Of a stretch of DNA of 23,326 nucleotides, positions 6,303 to 14,419 are shown in pieces. The notes under the pieces were generated by a model. It searched no databases. It saw only the letters and a program-made list of their open reading frames with translations, and was not told the DNA's origin. The stretch spans positions 1 through 23,326 of IMG/VR virus record IMGVR_UViG_3300028027_000246; one strand, written 5' to 3'. Position numbers and translations under genes: made by a program. How positions within the stretch are numbered: position 1 is the first letter of the stretch; the number at the start of each line of letters is the position of its first letter. Origin of the DNA: a virus.

Positions 6303-7718
6303 TTATTTCATTCCAGGGTCATTAATTAACATCTGGCTATTGTAAGTTGTTTGGTTTGTAGTACTAGGGTTGTTTTTAGCTATTCCATTTGGGCTTTGAT
6401 TAATATATCTTACGCCTAAGTTAGTTAAATTTCTTTTACTGTTTGTAAGAACTAATAATTGTAAAGGTTTTGATAAAGTGCAATTACTAATATTTACAAA
6501 TTTAGATATTTTCTCAAATTCATCTTGAAAAGCTATTGTGTAAGTTGAGGCACTTGTTGAACTTATATTAGTTACAAGTGATGGGCTACCACTAAAAAAC
6601 TCATTCATTGTTATAGTACCTCCTGCTGTTATTATGACATTTTTAAAAATTATTTTATTTAAACCTTTTAAAGTTTTTATCGTAGCACCAAAACTAATAG
6701 TTGTATTATTAGATTTTACAATTCCTTTAATATATGTTAAATCTCCATCGTGAGTTAAACTATTTGCTAATGTTATTATTCCATTTGTATTAATAATTAT
6801 AGGTGTTCTAAATGTGTTAGAGCTATTAGTTGCAGTCCAAAGTCCTGTACCCATTAATACAATAGTAGATGTACCTAGTACAATTCCATTTGCAGTTAGA
6901 TTCCCGCTTACATTTATATTAAATAAACCATTTATAGTATTAGTTCCACCACCTCCTGATGTTAAATTTTGGCAGTTTAAATCACTTGTTAAAGTTTGTG
7001 TACCTGTTGTTATTGTTACATTATTCCAAGTCATTCCACTTGTATTAAGTGTAGTTGAAGCTCCTATGTTTAACGTACTTCCTGTTGTTACTACTGTTCC
7101 TGCTGTGTAAGTTAGGATACCTGTATTGTAATAAACATTTGTACCTATTGTTAAAGTTCCTGCTGTATTAATATTAATATTATTTCTTATAACACCAATA
7201 CTAGAATTTGACCAAGTTCCCGTGCCATTAAATACTATATTAGTTGTTCCTGATGTTGTACTTGCGGTAGTTGATGTTAAATTTGAAGTATTAATCGTAT
7301 TTCCATTTATACTTATTCCGCCTGAATTAGAAAAATTTAATGCACCTGTAAAATTAAAATTATCCGCTAATGTGAAAATTCCACCTCCTGCAAAAGTCCA
7401 TAAACTACTCCAAGTTACTCCACCACTTGTTAGTGTGGCTGTAGCTGCTACTTGTATTCCTGATGTACCTGCTTGCGTATAACCTCCTGTTCCTAAATTG
7501 ACTGGACCATTAACTGTAAGTAAAGAATTGAACGTTATAGTATTAACATAGTTAGTAAAATCAATTCCAATGCAGGTTGATGAAACATTTACAGTTAAAT
7601 TACCACTTGTTGCAGTAAAAGCTACTGTATCTAAAGTTGCATTAGGAACCACACCACCAACCCAAGTTGTAGCCGAATTCCAATTTCCACCTAATATACT
7701 AACTGTTATTACTGCCAT
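6303..7718 (-). CDS. Beta-solenoid adhesin/fibre-like protein (471 aa)
   Basis: The N-terminus carries GNWNSATTWVGGVVPNATLD, a motif found at the start of many secreted bacterial and phage beta-helix proteins. The next 300 or so residues alternate short strands rich in Thr, Ser, Asn and Gly (TLTIGTNVYYNTG, STLNIGASTTLNTSG). This matches a right-handed beta-solenoid. The final 100 residues are less repetitive and may form a trimerisation or receptor-binding tip. No catalytic residues are recognised. It lies between the other fibre-like gene and small virion accessory genes, so a tail-fibre or host-adhesion role is the best inference. Simple-sequence composition opens long shadow frames on the plus strand here. 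Confidence 0.65.
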   Translation of the reverse strand: MAVITVSILGGNWNSATTWVGGVVPNATLDTVAFTATSGNLTVNVSSTCIGIDFTNYVNTITFNSLLTVNGPVNLGTGGYTQAGTSGIQVAATATLTSGGVTWSSLWTFAGGGIFTLADNFNFTGALNFSNSGGISINGNTINTSNLTSTTASTTSGTTNIVFNGTGTWSNSSIGVIRNNININTAGTLTIGTNVYYNTGILTYTAGTVVTTGSTLNIGASTTLNTSGMTWNNVTITTGTQTLTSDLNCQNLTSGGGGTNTINGLFNINVSGNLTANGIVLGTSTIVLMGTGLWTATNSSNTFRTPIIINTNGIITLANSLTHDGDLTYIKGIVKSNNTTISFGATIKTLKGLNKIIFKNVIITAGGTITMNEFFSGSPSLVTNISSTSASTYTIAFQDEFEKISKFVNISNCTLSKPLQLLVLTNSKRNLTNLGVRYINQSPNGIAKNNPSTTNQTTYNSQMLINDPGMK

Positions 7719-7720
7719 GA

Positions 7721-8140
7721 TTAATAATCTCCTGCGTAAGCAATAGCATCTGTTTGGTCATTTGCACCTACATAAACACTCATACAAACTGACATTATTT
7801 GACCTGATTTCATTACAATAGCTTGGTCAAAAGTGTATATTGAAGTTGCTCCAATTACAGTATTTGAACGAGTAGCTGCTGTCATAACTACCTCACCAAT
7901 TAATCGTGGATTTGCTCCACCTGTATCAGTTAAAAATATTCTTAATACTTTAGCGCCAGATGCTGCTGCTGTGGCTTGTGAGTTAATAAATCTAACTCCG
8001 TCTACTCTTGTTCCATCTATAACTGCTGTTACTAATGTTACTAAAGTGCCTGAGCCATCAGCCGCTGTATTTGCTGCTGCTATTCTTGCAGGGGTAAAGT
8101 TACCCTGTTTTACGAAAATTGGTGTTGTATTTGCTGCCAT
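7721..8140 (-). CDS. Small virion structural/decoration-type protein (139 aa)
   Basis: An alanine/threonine-rich protein of beta character starting MAANTTPIFVKQGNF, with ANTAADGSGTLVTLVTA and DGTRVDGVRF elements. This pattern recurs in small virion proteins of many phages (recalled, not searched). There is no signal peptide or membrane segment. It lies two bases upstream of the beta-solenoid gene and follows other small virion-like genes. A capsid decoration or fibre-base protein is likely; the exact place in the particle is unknown. Confidence 0.6.
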   Translation of the reverse strand: MAANTTPIFVKQGNFTPARIAAANTAADGSGTLVTLVTAVIDGTRVDGVRFINSQATAAASGAKVLRIFLTDTGGANPRLIGEVVMTAATRSNTVIGATSIYTFDQAIVMKSGQIMSVCMSVYVGANDQTDAIAYAGDY

Positions 8141-8141
8141 G

Positions 8142-8399
8142 TTATATTAATTTATTATTATTTTGATATTCAATTAATTCTTCATCTGAACTCATTATTA
8201 TTTCAATAGTCATATTATTATTATCAACTATTCTTTTAATATTAATTTGTTGTATTCCTATTTCAGTCGGTGCTCCAGTCGTTTCAATAGAATAGTAAAT
8301 ACCATCTACTATTTCTGAACATTTGCAATCATAAACTACCACCTTTGGATATGGTAAAGATTCGATTATGTGCCCATCTGGGGCTGTGTAAGTCATCAT
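8142..8399 (-). CDS. Unknown 85-aa protein
   Basis: An acidic soluble protein, begins MMTYTAPDGHIIESLPYP, with two cysteines close together (YDCKCSE). Two consecutive ATGs (8399 and 8396) are possible starts. It is separated from the next gene by one base. It is not recognised; its place among small virion-associated genes suggests a tail or fibre accessory. Confidence 0.55.
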   Translation of the reverse strand: MMTYTAPDGHIIESLPYPKVVVYDCKCSEIVDGIYYSIETTGAPTEIGIQQINIKRIVDNNNMTIEIIMSSDEELIEYQNNNKLI

Positions 8400-8411
8400 A
8401 TTGTTTTGTTT

Positions 8412-8654
8412 TTATATAAAGTTATAGTAAGCAAATAAATTACTTGTTGATGATGTTCCACCACCGCCTCCTGTTATACTAAGAGTAACTGCTGTGCCCA
8501 CTACGGATGAAGTTACACCAGCTCCAGTAAAGTCTATTGATGTCGCTGCTGCTGTTAAGGTAGAACCATTATCTTTTATTTCTAGGTTACTACCTCCTCC
8601 GCCACCTCCATTTATAGAAAATACTCTTTTTATATTTTTAATAGCTGAAATCAT
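8412..8654 (-). CDS. Short glycine-flanked fibre/decoration module (80 aa)
   Basis: Residues 3-13 (SAIKNIKRVFS) match the N-terminal peptide of the 500-aa fibre protein and are followed by a Gly6 run. The middle (LEIKDNGSTLTAAATSIDFTGAGV) is a beta module common in phage fibre proteins, here as a stand-alone copy. A second Gly5 run precedes a short aromatic C-terminus (LFAYYNFI). The gene may be a minimal fibre: anchor, linker, one beta module, linker, tip. The stop is followed at once by the next gene's leader, so there is no sign that it is a truncated longer frame. Confidence 0.6.
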   Translation of the reverse strand: MISAIKNIKRVFSINGGGGGGSNLEIKDNGSTLTAAATSIDFTGAGVTSSVVGTAVTLSITGGGGGTSSTSNLFAYYNFI

Positions 8655-8660
8655 GTTTTA

Positions 8661-9002
8661 TTATTTATAGTATTGTATGTGTAAAGTATGGGTAGAAGAA
8701 ACTGCAATAACTCTAAAGTTTGCTACGTTGTCTCCATTAGTAATATCAAAGAAATCTAAATAAGATAATGCCATGCCATCTGTAGTAGTTGGCAATGTAG
8801 TAGCTCCTAACATTAAATATCTCATAATTATACCACTAGTTGTAGCTGATTCAACTCTAACCTCTGCATATAAAGCACCTGTAGGTACAGTTAAAGCTTG
8901 AGCAGTTCCACCTGTTACAGTTAATTTTTGATAACCAAGTGCTACTAAATTAGGTGAGTATCTTATGGCTCTTACTATTTCTGTTGTTGATTGATTTTCC
9001 AT
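8661..9002 (-). CDS. Small virion structural protein (113 aa)
   Basis: A beta-rich protein with ALTVPTGALYAEVRVE followed by a weakly conserved strand-loop pattern ending HIQYYK, resembling small phage virion or decoration proteins. It is the first gene after the terminator behind the 535-aa structural gene, so it needs read-through or its own promoter. The leader (9003-9033) has no clear TAnnTTTG on the minus strand, only a TACTTTTA sequence. The function is inferred from composition and context. Confidence 0.55.
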   Translation of the reverse strand: MENQSTTEIVRAIRYSPNLVALGYQKLTVTGGTAQALTVPTGALYAEVRVESATTSGIIMRYLMLGATTLPTTTDGMALSYLDFFDITNGDNVANFRVIAVSSTHTLHIQYYK

Positions 9003-9033
9003 TATTTATTATATTTTTGTGCTATAAAAGTAA

Positions 9034-9066
9034 ATAAAAAAAGGTTACTTTTTACAGTAACCTTTT
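9034..9066 (-). terminator. Rho-independent terminator after the 535-aa structural gene
   Basis: A perfect 11-bp stem (AAAAGGTTACT at 9039-9049 with AGTAACCTTTT at 9056-9066) closes a 6-base loop and is followed on the minus strand by TTTTTTT. It lies 23 bases beyond the stop at 9089. Confidence 0.85.
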
Positions 9067-9088
9067 AATTTTAGTTAAGAATTAAATC

Positions 9089-10696
9089 TTAGTAGTTATA
9101 CAAAGTATCAGTAGCAACCGCTTCAAATTCAACTTCGTTAACAACCGCAGCAGCACTATTTAAGTTAGTGTATTGGAAGAATGGAATTAATACAGTTCCA
9201 GCAGGGAATACTAAAGGAGTAGTACCCGCAGAGTAAACTGGGTATTTAACATCATTCATCCACATACTAACAACACCGCTTGTAGAAACTTCAACAACAG
9301 CGGTGTTAACAGCATTGCTTACTAAGTTAGTAGCAGATGTGGTAACTACAGTGGAAAGTCCACCTAATATACCATAAGTAGCAACGGCAGAACCAGCAGC
9401 ACCTGTACCGATAGCAGCTAAGTTATTATAATCATTAAAATCAGCAGTAAACGCTTCTTTAACTCGGAAACCAGTTAAATAAACTACGTTAGCTACAGTT
9501 GTTACGGCAAACTTGTTAACCAAAGTCATAGAAGTTTTACCTACTACGAATTGTTGAGGGCAAGCAGCAACAACTTCAGGACAGTAATGAGCACCTCTAG
9601 CAGCAACAGCATCTTGTTCAATTAATAAACCGTTAGCACCTTGAATTGGAGCAAAAGTACTAGCGTGAGCGCCAACATTATAGTGATTTAATAAACCATA
9701 AGGAGTAATAAATTTATTTTTTAAACTTGTAGTACCAACAACAACAGCTCCAGCAGGACCTTGAATTAAGAAATTCTTATCAAAGAACTCTAAAGTAGCG
9801 TTAGGGTCTTGTCCATAAACAACACCTACTAAACGGTGTAATTCTTTTTCAATAGCTAAGTAACCCGCTAAATTAACAACAGAAGCACCTGCTCCATTAT
9901 CAACCCAAACAATACGTTGTTTAACTAATAAACCTGTAGTTCCTGTGATACCTGCAATTTGAGCATTCTCTAAATAAGTAATAGAAAAAGCATTGTATTT
10001 TTGACCTGCAACAGCAGAGGCACCTGATAAAGTTTTAGGAGCATCTACAGTACCAGAAATAACATTTCCAGTCATAAAGTCCATTACAGGAGCATTGTTA
10101 GCTAAATCTAAACCTACACCTACTGAATAAACAGCAGCAGTTGTTACTACGAAATCAGTTGCAGAGAAACCTGTAGCATCAGCGTTAGCTGCTAATACGA
10201 TTCTTGAAGCACCTTGACGAGTATTCATACCTTGGTGAGGGTAAGGGTAGTAACCAGCAGCATCAGTAATTGTGAAACCAGCACCACCTGTTAAAGTAGC
10301 AGCAGTTACAAAATTGTAAGTTGAAGCAGCATTGATTTTAGCAACTAAAGCAGCAGTGATAGCTTCACGCTGTAAAGCAGCAGTTGCACCTAAAGTTGTG
10401 ATTACAGGAGGAGTTGTGTAAGAATACTTCTTAAACGGCTCTGTGTAACCTTGACTTCTACGGTTAGAATCTCCGATTAATACTGTGTAAGCCGTAGAAG
10501 CTGTTGGAGTATAAAGAGACCCACCTACCGTAATTACTTGAACAACTTCCGCGCGGTAGTTAATTTGCGAAAAGTTGATGATTCTGTTTGTAGGGATAGG
10601 AGTTAATCCTGGGATTAACACATTACCACCACTGTACTGTACATCAGTTGATGCTGACGTATTAAACAGTACTGACCTGTTTACATTCTGTGACAT
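9089..10696 (-). CDS. Abundant virion structural protein candidate (535 aa)
   Basis: A long, alanine/valine/threonine-rich protein without signal peptide or enzymatic motif. It starts MSQNVNRSVLFNTS and contains IGDSNRRSQGYTEPFKKY near residue 75. It has its own leader with a TAAATTTG element and is closed by a strong terminator, giving it a separate transcription unit. Its composition is unusually rich in GCA/GCT codons. These features are those of a highly made virion protein. It could be a second major capsid-type or decoration protein, a tail-tube protein or a major tail protein; the sequence does not decide. The gene at 12897-14384 is the better major capsid candidate because it directly follows the scaffold-like gene. 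Confidence 0.6.
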   Translation of the reverse strand: MSQNVNRSVLFNTSASTDVQYSGGNVLIPGLTPIPTNRIINFSQINYRAEVVQVITVGGSLYTPTASTAYTVLIGDSNRRSQGYTEPFKKYSYTTPPVITTLGATAALQREAITAALVAKINAASTYNFVTAATLTGGAGFTITDAAGYYPYPHQGMNTRQGASRIVLAANADATGFSATDFVVTTAAVYSVGVGLDLANNAPVMDFMTGNVISGTVDAPKTLSGASAVAGQKYNAFSITYLENAQIAGITGTTGLLVKQRIVWVDNGAGASVVNLAGYLAIEKELHRLVGVVYGQDPNATLEFFDKNFLIQGPAGAVVVGTTSLKNKFITPYGLLNHYNVGAHASTFAPIQGANGLLIEQDAVAARGAHYCPEVVAACPQQFVVGKTSMTLVNKFAVTTVANVVYLTGFRVKEAFTADFNDYNNLAAIGTGAAGSAVATYGILGGLSTVVTTSATNLVSNAVNTAVVEVSTSGVVSMWMNDVKYPVYSAGTTPLVFPAGTVLIPFFQYTNLNSAAAVVNEVEFEAVATDTLYNY

Positions 10697-10727
10697 GGTT
10701 TTATTTTTTTAATTGGTTTATAATAGT

Positions 10728-10735
10728 CAAATTTA
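10728..10735 (-). promoter_or_regulatory. Putative -7 element (TAAATTTG) for the 535-aa structural gene
   Basis: TAAATTTG on the minus strand matches TAnnTTTG and lies 31 bases upstream of the ATG at 10696. A TTTG at 10751-10754 is a possible -33 element, but its 15-base spacing is short for this promoter class. Confidence 0.45.
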
Positions 10736-10754
10736 AGTATTATTTTAATACAAA

Positions 10755-11570
10755 TTAATTTTTAGATTCTTTTTCAGCAAATGCACTTGATTGAAAATCT
10801 TCAACTACACCTGCTAATATAGCTGCTGCTCTTTTAGCAATATCGGGATGAGTTTTAGCGGGTAATTCAATAGTTGTTAATAAACTAGTTAGTATTACTT
10901 GACCGCTTGTTAAATCTGTTAATACACCATTTGTAGAGAATACGGTTCCTGATGGATAAATAACTCCATTGTATTCAGAATCTTCAAAGGCAGTATAGGA
11001 AGTAGAGATAGTTAATACACCTACTCCTGCATCTATTAGATTAAGTTCGTTACCCATATTAAATTCAACAGGTTGCTTAACATAATCTAAAACAGAAGAA
11101 CTTACTGTTCCTGAAACTCCTCTATATACTTTTAATCCTGTAGAATCTTCTAAGAAGTAAATCTTAGTATTAGTAGGCTTTCTAAAACTGCATTCTAATA
11201 AAGGTCCTCTTTCGTTATAGGTAGTTTGTCTACCGTAAGTAGTAACTCCTCCTATTGTTAAACTTAATGCCGCAAATGCTCTATAATCAGTAGGAAAGTT
11301 TATATGGTTAACTAATACATCAGTATTATACAAGCCAACTACGGTAGGAACAAACGTATTGCTTTTCATTAAAGTATAAAGCTCATCTCTAAATACTTGG
11401 AATCTATCTAATCCACTAAGTTTATTTTGATTAGCAGTATCTGTAATATCATCAATGTGCATTTTCATAGCATCATTTACAGCTTTGTTAATTTCTTGAA
11501 AATAATACCTAGCTCCTTTACTTCTATCTACATAAAGTTGTACTGAATTATATACTTCTATCGCGTTCAT
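10755..11570 (-). CDS. Connector-like virion protein (271 aa)
   Basis: The N-terminal 70 residues are helical (EVYNSVQLYVDRSKGARYYFQ). Residues about 187-226 form a beta module (YNGVIYPSGTVFSTNGVLT) with the same pattern as residues 183-224 of the 278-aa protein at 61-897. In both, the module is followed by Pro, His and a C-terminal helix (here HPDIAKRAAAILAGVVEDF). This suggests homologous connector or ring-type subunits. It lies among head genes, downstream of a bidirectional-looking terminator and upstream of the 535-aa gene. No clear TAnnTTTG is seen in its leader. The function is inferred; a neck, ring or adaptor role is most likely. Confidence 0.55.
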   Translation of the reverse strand: MNAIEVYNSVQLYVDRSKGARYYFQEINKAVNDAMKMHIDDITDTANQNKLSGLDRFQVFRDELYTLMKSNTFVPTVVGLYNTDVLVNHINFPTDYRAFAALSLTIGGVTTYGRQTTYNERGPLLECSFRKPTNTKIYFLEDSTGLKVYRGVSGTVSSSVLDYVKQPVEFNMGNELNLIDAGVGVLTISTSYTAFEDSEYNGVIYPSGTVFSTNGVLTDLTSGQVILTSLLTTIELPAKTHPDIAKRAAAILAGVVEDFQSSAFAEKESKN

Positions 11571-11600
11571 TATTTAATAATTTTGATATAAAGATAAATT

Positions 11601-11638
11601 AAAAAAGCCTTACAATTTCTCATAAGGCTCTTTTTTTT
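11601..11638 (-). terminator. Terminator after the 373-aa gene, possibly bidirectional
   Basis: The stem AGCCTTA (11606-11612) pairs with TAAGGCT (11623-11629) around a 10-base loop. It is flanked by A6 on the left and T8 on the right, so U-tracts would form on either strand. It lies 12 bases beyond the stop at 11651. Confidence 0.8.
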
Positions 11639-11650
11639 ATATAGTATAAA

Positions 11651-12772
11651 CTATTTACCCTCTGCTTCGGTAATCTTAGCTAGCAGGGTTTCTTTTTTAA
11701 CTGATGGCAAGTGCGCACCAGGTATCTTTAGAGCTTTTGCTCTCTCTCTTAATTCTGCCATTTCAGATTCATCATCTTTAGGTTTTTCAGTTAAATTAAA
11801 AGGAGAAACAAATTCCACCTCTTTGTTATTTTCTTTTAATAGAGCTTCTGCCTCCATTAATCTTTTTCTTAATTCAGCAACCTCATCATAAACGTTTGAT
11901 TCGTTTTGCTCTTCGTAACGAAGTCTCATAGCTTCTTTTGAATCGTTCTCTAAAGAATTACATCTAGCGTCAATAGAAGTAGCTAAATTGTTATTATCTA
12001 CTAAATACTTAATAGCCATTTCTTTTGTATGACCCATTTGTAATCCGTTATATTTGTAAGTTCCTTCTGCAAGGTTGTAGTCCAATATACCTAAAGCCAA
12101 ACCTCTATTAAATATAGAAATATATTGTCTTTGTGGATTCTCATACATTTCAATAAATGATTTTGGATTTTCTTCCATCTTGCGATAAACTTCATCCGTA
12201 AGCATAGATATGTTTCTATTAGCCTCTACATTAACACCTAAGTTAATAGCCATCTCTTGTAAGGAAGAACCTTGTAATTTAGCAATAATAACTTCTGCTT
12301 TTTGGCGGATTGTTCTTCTGCTAATATTCTCAGCAGCTTTCTTTTCCTTGTCTATTACTTTGTAGTAAGGTTTACCGTAAAGATTAGGACTTCCTTCCAT
12401 ACAAGTACTATTCTTTAAAATAGCCCATGCAATAGCTTGGTCAGGAACAGATAAATCGAATATGTTTCTATCTTCTAATGTAAAAGATTTACACATCAAT
12501 TCCTTTGTATCAGGATTAATACTAATTGGTAATCCCCAATACAGACCTGTGTTTCTGTCTTTAGTTTTACGGATAATTTTTTGATTTAGATGCTTGTTAG
12601 TTACCTTTAAAGCTTCTACTTCAATAATGCCTTCCATTTGGCAATACTTAGGGTTTTCAAGATTAACAAATTTATGGGCGAAACCATTTCCGTCCAAAAC
12701 TTCTTTGTAATCTACATCTTTTTTTAAGCCTCTCGCCGTAGACTGTCTCAAGTCAAGATTAAATACATTCAT
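11651..12772 (-). CDS. Virion-associated protein with C-terminal HeH/SAP-like domain (373 aa)
   Basis: The start is set at 12772 (MNVFNLDLRQS). The open frame runs on upstream to 12946, but that extension covers a promoter element, the capsid-gene terminator and the end of the capsid gene, and encodes hydrophobic junk. The middle is helical. A coiled coil follows near residues 300-330 (EVAELRKRLMEAEALLKENNKE). The last 37 residues (AELRERAKALKIPGAHLP, then KKETLLAKI) fit the helix-extended-loop-helix (SAP/LEM-like) fold, often nucleic-acid binding and found in phage head proteins. The gene has its own promoter-like element and terminator, so its level can differ from its neighbours. It probably sits in the head or binds DNA; the exact role is unknown. 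Confidence 0.65.
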   Translation of the reverse strand: MNVFNLDLRQSTARGLKKDVDYKEVLDGNGFAHKFVNLENPKYCQMEGIIEVEALKVTNKHLNQKIIRKTKDRNTGLYWGLPISINPDTKELMCKSFTLEDRNIFDLSVPDQAIAWAILKNSTCMEGSPNLYGKPYYKVIDKEKKAAENISRRTIRQKAEVIIAKLQGSSLQEMAINLGVNVEANRNISMLTDEVYRKMEENPKSFIEMYENPQRQYISIFNRGLALGILDYNLAEGTYKYNGLQMGHTKEMAIKYLVDNNNLATSIDARCNSLENDSKEAMRLRYEEQNESNVYDEVAELRKRLMEAEALLKENNKEVEFVSPFNLTEKPKDDESEMAELRERAKALKIPGAHLPSVKKETLLAKITEAEGK

Positions 12773-12797
12773 TTTGTTTATTTTTAAATTGTTTAGG

Positions 12798-12805
12798 CAA
12801 ATGTA
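12798..12805 (-). promoter_or_regulatory. Putative -7 element (TACATTTG) for the 373-aa gene
   Basis: The minus strand reads TACATTTG 25 bases upstream of the ATG at 12772. The preceding TTTTAT is also shared, so 14 bases are identical to the leader of the 61-897 gene. A TTTG at 12832-12835 lies 26 bases upstream, long for a -33 element. Confidence 0.5.
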
Positions 12806-12819
12806 ATAAAATATTTTGA

Positions 12820-12842
12820 TAAAAAATATGACAAAGTTGTAA
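12820..12842 (-). repeat. 22-bp dispersed motif, copy 3
   Basis: The minus strand reads TTACAACTTTGTCAT then ATTTTTTA, differing from copies at 970-991 and 22874-22895 by a few bases and one extra T. It is placed 48-70 bases upstream of the 373-aa gene, immediately after the capsid-gene terminator. Confidence 0.5.
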
Positions 12843-12843
12843 T

Positions 12844-12872
12844 AAAAAAACCCCTGTATTTCTACAAGGGTT
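12844..12872 (-). terminator. Rho-independent terminator after the major capsid gene
   Basis: On the minus strand AACCCTTGTA (from 12872) pairs with TACAGGGGTT around a GAAA tetraloop, followed by TTTTTTT. One pair is G-U on the minus-strand RNA but would be a C-A mismatch on the plus strand, so the hairpin fits leftward transcription. Confidence 0.88.
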
Positions 12873-12896
12873 CTTAGTTGTATATCTATTCTTAGA

Positions 12897-14384
12897 TTAG
12901 AATGATTTACGGATGATACACCATCTACGAGTATTGTAGATAACAATCATATCTTCGCGTAACATAGACATTTTCCAAGCATCTTCTTCAGAGATAGCTT
13001 CTCCAGCCATACCTGTTAAACCGTTGATAGTAGCAACTACGTTAGAACGATTAACACCGTAAGCACCTTTAGCGATGATTTCGATATTTGAATCATTGAT
13101 AGCTCCTAAATCACCACCGATATAAGTAGATGACATGATAGATTTTCCATCAGAACCTTTAGCAGGGAAACGTAAATCATCATCAAATAAAGGATGTTGT
13201 ACGAAACAAACTGAACTTCCTGCGAAGTGCATTTTCATAATTTCGTAACCTACTTCGATAGAAGCACCACCTTTAACATCTTGACGTAAAGTAGCATTTT
13301 GAGTAGCTATAAAACGAGCCATCTTACGTTGAGCGTTATAATAACCATCTAATCCAGTCATAAATACTAAGTTTACACCTACAGTATCATTACTAGATTT
13401 AGTTAAGATATTCATTGCATCAATAAAGTCATCTTCAGTAGCTTCACCATTAGTACCAGAACCGAAAATTTCGTTACCACCACCAATTTGCTCTTCGATA
13501 CCATCACCGATAGTAATAGGTAATCCTGTTTCTTCATCAATTAAGTTAGAAACTGTTGCACGAGAACCATCAGCATTCTTCATAGAAGATACACCAAAGA
13601 TTTTAGCAAATTCGTTTTCTACAGCCCATTGAGCTTCAGCTTGACGAACTTTCTCGAATTTCCATCCTTTTACAGGACCGTTAGAGCTCATGTATTCATA
13701 CCATAAGATGTCTGTAGCAGCGCCACCAGAGATAGATACAGTCTTACGTTGAGTAGTCATATCTACAATGAAAGTATCAGGGAATTGGTCACGACCATAT
13801 CCTTTTAAAGATTTCTCAGAGTAAGCAGTAGTAGAAGGGAAACAAGTATAAGTACCACCTGTTTGAGATGCTACTACAGTTGCCCAAGAGAATACTGATT
13901 TTTGTTGATTTTGGAAAGATACTAACCATCCAGCAGCTACACGAGTAGGAGTAGACATAACTACAGCTTGGTAACGACCTGCGTTAGCAAACAATACGAT
14001 TTGTCCTTTGTAGATATAACATCCACGACCACCTTCGTCAGCGATAACTAATTGGAAAGACCCATCAGAACCACTAGAACCTACTTGAGATAAGATAGTA
14101 GCAGCTTTTTGGATACGACCCATAATGTTGAAACGGTAAGAAGAATCACCAATTAATTGGCTGTCTTTTACTTTTCCAAATTTAGTTTCAGCTTTAACGT
14201 CAATACCGTAAGGTCCTACAGCTCCTGAAGTTAATAATGTTGTTAATTGACGTCTGTCAACTCGCTCTAATACTTTGCGTATTTCGGGCATTTTTTGCAT
14301 GTTTCTTACTAAGTCGAACTCGGTTGTACAGTCTGCTGACCATGAACCTTTTACGATTTGAGTTTGTCCTGGATTTAATGACAT
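12897..14384 (-). CDS. Major capsid protein candidate (495 aa)
   Basis: It follows the scaffold-like gene directly, in the usual packaging-portal-scaffold-capsid order, and is about 500 residues as in crAss-like and related Bacteroidota phages. The N-terminus (GSWSADCTTEFDLVRNMQKM) and internal GYGRDQFPD and MTGLDGYYNAQRKMARF segments look like a HK97-type capsid subunit with an inserted domain around residues 100-200; this is recalled resemblance, not a search. Most arginines that I checked use CGT, unlike the AGA-rich neighbours, and a strong terminator follows at once, both expected for a very abundant protein. There is no enzymatic motif. The competing candidate is the 535-aa protein at 9089-10696. 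Confidence 0.75.
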   Translation of the reverse strand: MSLNPGQTQIVKGSWSADCTTEFDLVRNMQKMPEIRKVLERVDRRQLTTLLTSGAVGPYGIDVKAETKFGKVKDSQLIGDSSYRFNIMGRIQKAATILSQVGSSGSDGSFQLVIADEGGRGCYIYKGQIVLFANAGRYQAVVMSTPTRVAAGWLVSFQNQQKSVFSWATVVASQTGGTYTCFPSTTAYSEKSLKGYGRDQFPDTFIVDMTTQRKTVSISGGAATDILWYEYMSSNGPVKGWKFEKVRQAEAQWAVENEFAKIFGVSSMKNADGSRATVSNLIDEETGLPITIGDGIEEQIGGGNEIFGSGTNGEATEDDFIDAMNILTKSSNDTVGVNLVFMTGLDGYYNAQRKMARFIATQNATLRQDVKGGASIEVGYEIMKMHFAGSSVCFVQHPLFDDDLRFPAKGSDGKSIMSSTYIGGDLGAINDSNIEIIAKGAYGVNRSNVVATINGLTGMAGEAISEEDAWKMSMLREDMIVIYNTRRWCIIRKSF

Positions 14385-14419
14385 AATTTTTATTTTTTTA
14401 GGTTAATTATTAATTTATT

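Noticed and set aside
6814-7482. Two plus-strand open frames (6814-7110 and 7222-7482)
   Set aside because: They are antisense to the beta-solenoid gene, rich in Val/Pro/Leu from its simple codon pattern, and have no leader.
7833-8150. Plus-strand open frame of 105 codons
   Set aside because: Antisense shadow of the 139-aa virion protein gene; its composition mirrors that gene.
9012-9020. Plus-strand TATTTTTG near 9011 as a promoter
   Set aside because: No plus-strand gene follows; TAnnTTTG is expected often by chance in DNA this AT-rich.
12773-12946. 58-codon upstream extension of the 373-aa gene
   Set aside because: It would cover the capsid-gene terminator, a promoter-like element and the end of the capsid gene, and encodes a hydrophobic, low-quality sequence. 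MNVFNLDLRQS at 12772 has a normal A-rich leader.
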